Shown here: piece after piece, positions 61,514 through 64,000 of the stretch
Position numbering within the stretch: position 1 is the stretch's first letter
Layout: every line of letters starts with the position of its first letter
NCBI GenBank assembly: GCA_964569695.1
Contig: CAZMUA010000010.1
Span: 55,263 to 119,262 of the forward strand
Source: UBA8106 sp964569695
GTDB lineage: Bacteria; Acidobacteriota; Vicinamibacteria; Vicinamibacterales; UBA823
Direction: 5' to 3'
DNA length: 64,000 nucleotides
Position numbers and translations under genes: made by a program
The notes under the pieces: model-generated
What the model was told of the DNA's origin: nothing
Database searches by the model: none
The model's input: only the letters and a program-made list of their open reading frames with translations

Positions 61514-62716
61514 TTGCAAAAACAAACGATCACCGACCTCGATCTTGCTGGTAAACGCGTTCTTATTCGCGTTGATTTCAATGTCCCGATCAAGGATGGC
61601 CTAATTAGCGACGACACACGTCTTCGCGCCTCCCTCGGAACCATTCAATACGCATTGGCTCAGGGCGCAACCGTCGTACTTGCTTCACATCTCGGTCGTC
61701 CCAATGGAACACCCAAGGAGACATTAAGTCTGAAGCCCGTCGCTGATCGACTTGAGAAACTGTTGAATCATCCCGTATTTTTTTCGCCCGAAACGATCGG
61801 TCCTGCTGCCATCGATGCTGTCCTTGAAGCCGGTAGCGGTGGAATCGTGCTTTTAGAGAACCTTCGGTTTCACTCAGGCGAGGAAAAAAATGACTCTGAG
61901 TTCGCGAGAGAACTTTCTTTGTTAGCAGATATCTTCATTAATGACGCATTCGGAGTCGCACACCGAGCTCATGCCTCCACTGAAGGTATTGTCAAGCATC
62001 TTAAGCAGTCGGCTGCCGGCCTCTTAATGACTGCTGAATTAAATTACTTAGGTGATGCGTTGTGGAATCCAAAGCGTCCGTTCGCTGCAGTTCTGGGTGG
62101 TGCAAAAATCTCAGGTAAGCTCGAAGTCATTCAGAATCTTCTCACTCAGGTTGACGCGGTGTTTATCGGTGGAGCCATGGCCTACACTTTTTTAAAAGGG
62201 CGTAACATTCCAATCGGTCATTCACTCGTGGAAGACGAATTGGTTGATGTAGCTGCCGGCCTTATGAAAGATGCGGAAACCAAAAATGTTCGCTTTGAGT
62301 TGCCTATTGATCACGTGGTTTCAGAACGTTTTGATACAGCTGTCGCGATGGACACGCTTGCAGTCGGTGATGTAAATATCGGACAACGTCTTGGCGTTGA
62401 TATTGGCCCAAGTACAGTGAGCCACTATGCGCAATCTTTAAGAGACGCTGGGACGATCATCTGGAACGGTCCCATGGGAGTATTCGAAACACCAGCCTTC
62501 TCAACTGGAACAAGAGCGTTAGCAAATGCTGTCGCTGACGCATCAGGTGTTACGATCGTAGGTGGCGGTGATTCAATCTCAGCGGTAAGACAAGCCGGAG
62601 TGTTGGATCAGATTACGCATGTTTCAACAGGTGGTGGAGTCGTTTTAGATTTTCTCGCTGGAAAAACACTGCCTGGACTCGCCGCACTTCCAGATCGAAT
62701 CACGTCAGATTTCTAG
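61514..62716 (+). CDS. pgk: Phosphoglycerate kinase
   Basis: 400 residues, usual length. LAGKRVLIRVDFNVPIKDG near 11-29, SHLGRPNGTPKETLSL, LENLRFHSGEEKND, NDAFGVAHRAHAST, GGAKISGKLEVIQNLL, GPMGVFE near 323 and GGGDSISAV near 356. Start codon is TTG 61514 with a weak ribosome-binding site; 24 bases after gap. Transfers phosphate from 1,3-bisphosphoglycerate to ADP. Confidence 0.96.
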   Translation: MQKQTITDLDLAGKRVLIRVDFNVPIKDGLISDDTRLRASLGTIQYALAQGATVVLASHLGRPNGTPKETLSLKPVADRLEKLLNHPVFFSPETIGPAAIDAVLEAGSGGIVLLENLRFHSGEEKNDSEFARELSLLADIFINDAFGVAHRAHASTEGIVKHLKQSAAGLLMTAELNYLGDALWNPKRPFAAVLGGAKISGKLEVIQNLLTQVDAVFIGGAMAYTFLKGRNIPIGHSLVEDELVDVAAGLMKDAETKNVRFELPIDHVVSERFDTAVAMDTLAVGDVNIGQRLGVDIGPSTVSHYAQSLRDAGTIIWNGPMGVFETPAFSTGTRALANAVADASGVTIVGGGDSISAVRQAGVLDQITHVSTGGGVVLDFLAGKTLPGLAALPDRITSDF

Positions 62717-62729
62717 AAAGGACAATACG

Positions 62730-63497
62730 GTGCGCACGCGACTTCTAATTGCGAACTGGAAAATGCATAAGACTTCTTCCGAAGCGCTTTCGTACGTCCG
62801 TGATTTCCGGAAATTGATTATGCAAGTCCACGACGTCGAAATTGTAATTGCCCCACCGTTCACTGCAGTCGGTGTGGTGGCTGAGGCCATAAAAGGGACA
62901 GCTCTAGAGGTTGCAGGGCAGGACCTGCATTGGGAAAAACAGGGAGCGTTCACTGGTGCAATCAGTGCCACGATGTTGAAAGACTCTGGCGCAAACTGGG
63001 TCATCCTAGGACACTCGGAACGCCGTCATGTTTTCGGTGATTCAAATGAAGACGTCAACCGGAAATTGTCCGCAGCGTTAACCACTTACTTGAAACCGAT
63101 CGTGTGTATTGGTGAAACGCTGGATGAGCGGAAAAATGGCAACACATTCGAAGTCCTCAAGCGACAAATCACCAAAGGCTTGGAGGGCTTGGCGCCCGAA
63201 CAGATCTCCACAATAGTTTTGGCGTACGAACCTGTTTGGGCTATTGGAACAGGACAAAATGCCTCACCCGAGCAAGCCGGCGAGGTGCACAATTTCATCC
63301 GGGAACATCTGAAGGAAGTATACGGAAACGACAGCGCAGAAGGCTGCAGAATTATTTATGGTGGTAGCGTCAAACCTGAGAACGCGAGCATGCTCGTTTC
63401 GCAACCCAACGTTGACGGTGCCCTCGTTGGCGGTGCGAGTCTGGATCCGACAAGCTTTTATGAGATTATCGCAAGAACTCGAGAGGCCGAAGTATAA
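62730..63497 (+). CDS. tpiA: Triosephosphate isomerase
   Basis: 255 residues. NWKMHKTS near 9-16 with the active-site Lys, GHSERRHVFGDS with His near 96, AYEPVWAIGTGQNAS with catalytic Glu near 169, YGGSVKPEN and DGALVGGASL at the phosphate-binding end. GTG start at 62730 preceded by AAAGGA. Interconverts dihydroxyacetone phosphate and glyceraldehyde 3-phosphate. Confidence 0.96.
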   Translation: MRTRLLIANWKMHKTSSEALSYVRDFRKLIMQVHDVEIVIAPPFTAVGVVAEAIKGTALEVAGQDLHWEKQGAFTGAISATMLKDSGANWVILGHSERRHVFGDSNEDVNRKLSAALTTYLKPIVCIGETLDERKNGNTFEVLKRQITKGLEGLAPEQISTIVLAYEPVWAIGTGQNASPEQAGEVHNFIREHLKEVYGNDSAEGCRIIYGGSVKPENASMLVSQPNVDGALVGGASLDPTSFYEIIARTREAEV

Positions 63498-63506
63498 TAG
63501 AAGAAT

Positions 63507-63893
63507 ATGATGTATTACGCACTGTTAACTGTTTACGTGTTGGTCTGCCTCCTGCTGCTGCTCGTGGTTCTTCTACAGCAAGGCAAGGGGGGTGACATGG
63601 CGAGTGCATTTGGTGGTAGCGGCAGCCAAACGGCGTTCGGCGCGCGCGGAAGTGCTACAGTCTTGTCCAAGGCAACGACCGTACTAGGTGTAGGATTTAT
63701 CTTGGGCGCCCTGGTACTAGCCATTATTGGCCGGCAAGGGCCCGGCTCCGTTGTGAGTGGCATTGAAGGTCCGGCACCATTGGACATGTCGGGTTCGCCA
63801 ACGCTACCGTCAGAAACAACTGTCCCGAATGATGAACCAGCAACCTCGGGAACGACACCGACAACCACAACGCCAACACCTCAAGAACCCTAA
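63507..63893 (+). CDS. secG: Protein translocase subunit SecG
   Basis: 128 residues. First membrane helix (YYALLTVYVLVCLLLLLVVL), then QQGKGGDMASAFGGSGSQTAFGARG, the SecG signature, and a second helix near 52-70. A Pro/Thr-rich tail of about 50 residues follows, longer than in most SecG proteins. Part of the SecYEG channel in the inner membrane. Nine bases after tpiA. Confidence 0.93.
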   Translation: MMYYALLTVYVLVCLLLLLVVLLQQGKGGDMASAFGGSGSQTAFGARGSATVLSKATTVLGVGFILGALVLAIIGRQGPGSVVSGIEGPAPLDMSGSPTLPSETTVPNDEPATSGTTPTTTTPTPQEP

Positions 63894-63941
63894 TTGAATA
63901 CGACGATTCGTTCTACTTCATTCATGTAAGGTAGTCCACAC

Positions 63942-64000
63942 GCGGAAGTGGCGGAACTGGCAGACGCACCAGCTTGAGGGGCTGGCGGTGGCAACATCGT
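63942..64000 (+). tRNA. tRNA-Leu (GAG), 3' part beyond window
   Basis: First 59 bases of a class II tRNA: acceptor GCGGAAG, D arm, anticodon stem CCAGC/GCTGG with loop TTGAGGG (anticodon GAG), start of the long variable arm. T arm and acceptor 3' half lie outside the window. The secG-tRNA-Leu order is common in several phyla. Confidence 0.92.

Noticed and set aside
1..64000. CRISPR arrays, insertion sequences or transposases
   Set aside because: No regularly spaced repeats, no transposase-like proteins and no flanking inverted repeats were found.

Overview
The window is a dense, almost entirely minus-strand stretch from a didermic (Gram-negative) bacterium. The lipid A/Kdo/heptose core genes on the right (lpxK, waaA, waaC, waaF, gmhB, a split hldE) require an LPS outer membrane. 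The gap-pgk-tpiA-secG-tRNA-Leu block, the intermediate GC content by eye, and the GT-C membrane proteins with periplasmic TPR loops suggest an Acidobacteriota relative, possibly Vicinamibacteria-like. That assignment is inference, not proof; there is no marker gene that fixes the phylum.

Layout. (a) 1-7245: flippase, nonulosonic-acid (sialic/legionaminic-like) synthesis and activation (NeuB, PtmA-like SDR, Gfo/Idh, NeuA/PtmB-like), and a GT4. (b) 7327-12439: two zinc-ribbon methyltransferases around a GT-C/TPR membrane protein, then a GT2. (c) 12427-16914: a CDP-deoxysugar cassette (RfbF, RfbG, RmlC-like epimerase, C-methyltransferase, 4-ketoreductase) that could make a C-methylated 6-deoxyhexose. 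(d) 16911-30828: glycosyltransferases, two small methyltransferases, a second flippase, three more large membrane proteins and an exported CARDB-domain protein of unknown role. (e) 30906-39693: a B12/radical-SAM protein, then a module of HAD phosphatase, ATP-grasp ligase, unknown Rossmann-like protein, DegT aminotransferase, SDR and an oxidoreductase-acyltransferase fusion. This module is headed by a winged-helix regulator gene. (f) 39694-40234: the only long non-coding stretch, carrying three matching palindromes (GTTCA-N5-TGAAC) upstream of the regulator. (g) 40235-49134: AsnB-type amidotransferase, Gmd and partner SDR, KdsC-like phosphatase, WbpA-type dehydrogenase, lone plus-strand GT2, RmlD-like reductase, WbpE-type aminotransferase. 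(h) 49171-60352: housekeeping smpB, pdxA, holB, tRNA-Asp and tRNA-Val, then the LPS inner-core operon. (i) 60482-64000: plus-strand gap, pgk, tpiA, secG and the start of tRNA-Leu.

How the genes work together. Regions a-g together look like one large surface-polysaccharide (O-antigen or capsule) locus built from nucleotide-sugar cassettes, with Wzx-type flippases and many transferases. Genes for a WbpA-WbpB/D-WbpE route to a 2,3-diacetamido-uronic acid are present but scattered, and AsnB could amidate that uronic acid. Region h supplies the lipid A-heptose core on which such a polymer could be anchored. No Wzy polymerase, ligase or ABC exporter could be recognised by eye. The most unusual parts are the palindrome-controlled module in (e)/(f), the paralogous TPR membrane proteins, and the CARDB protein.
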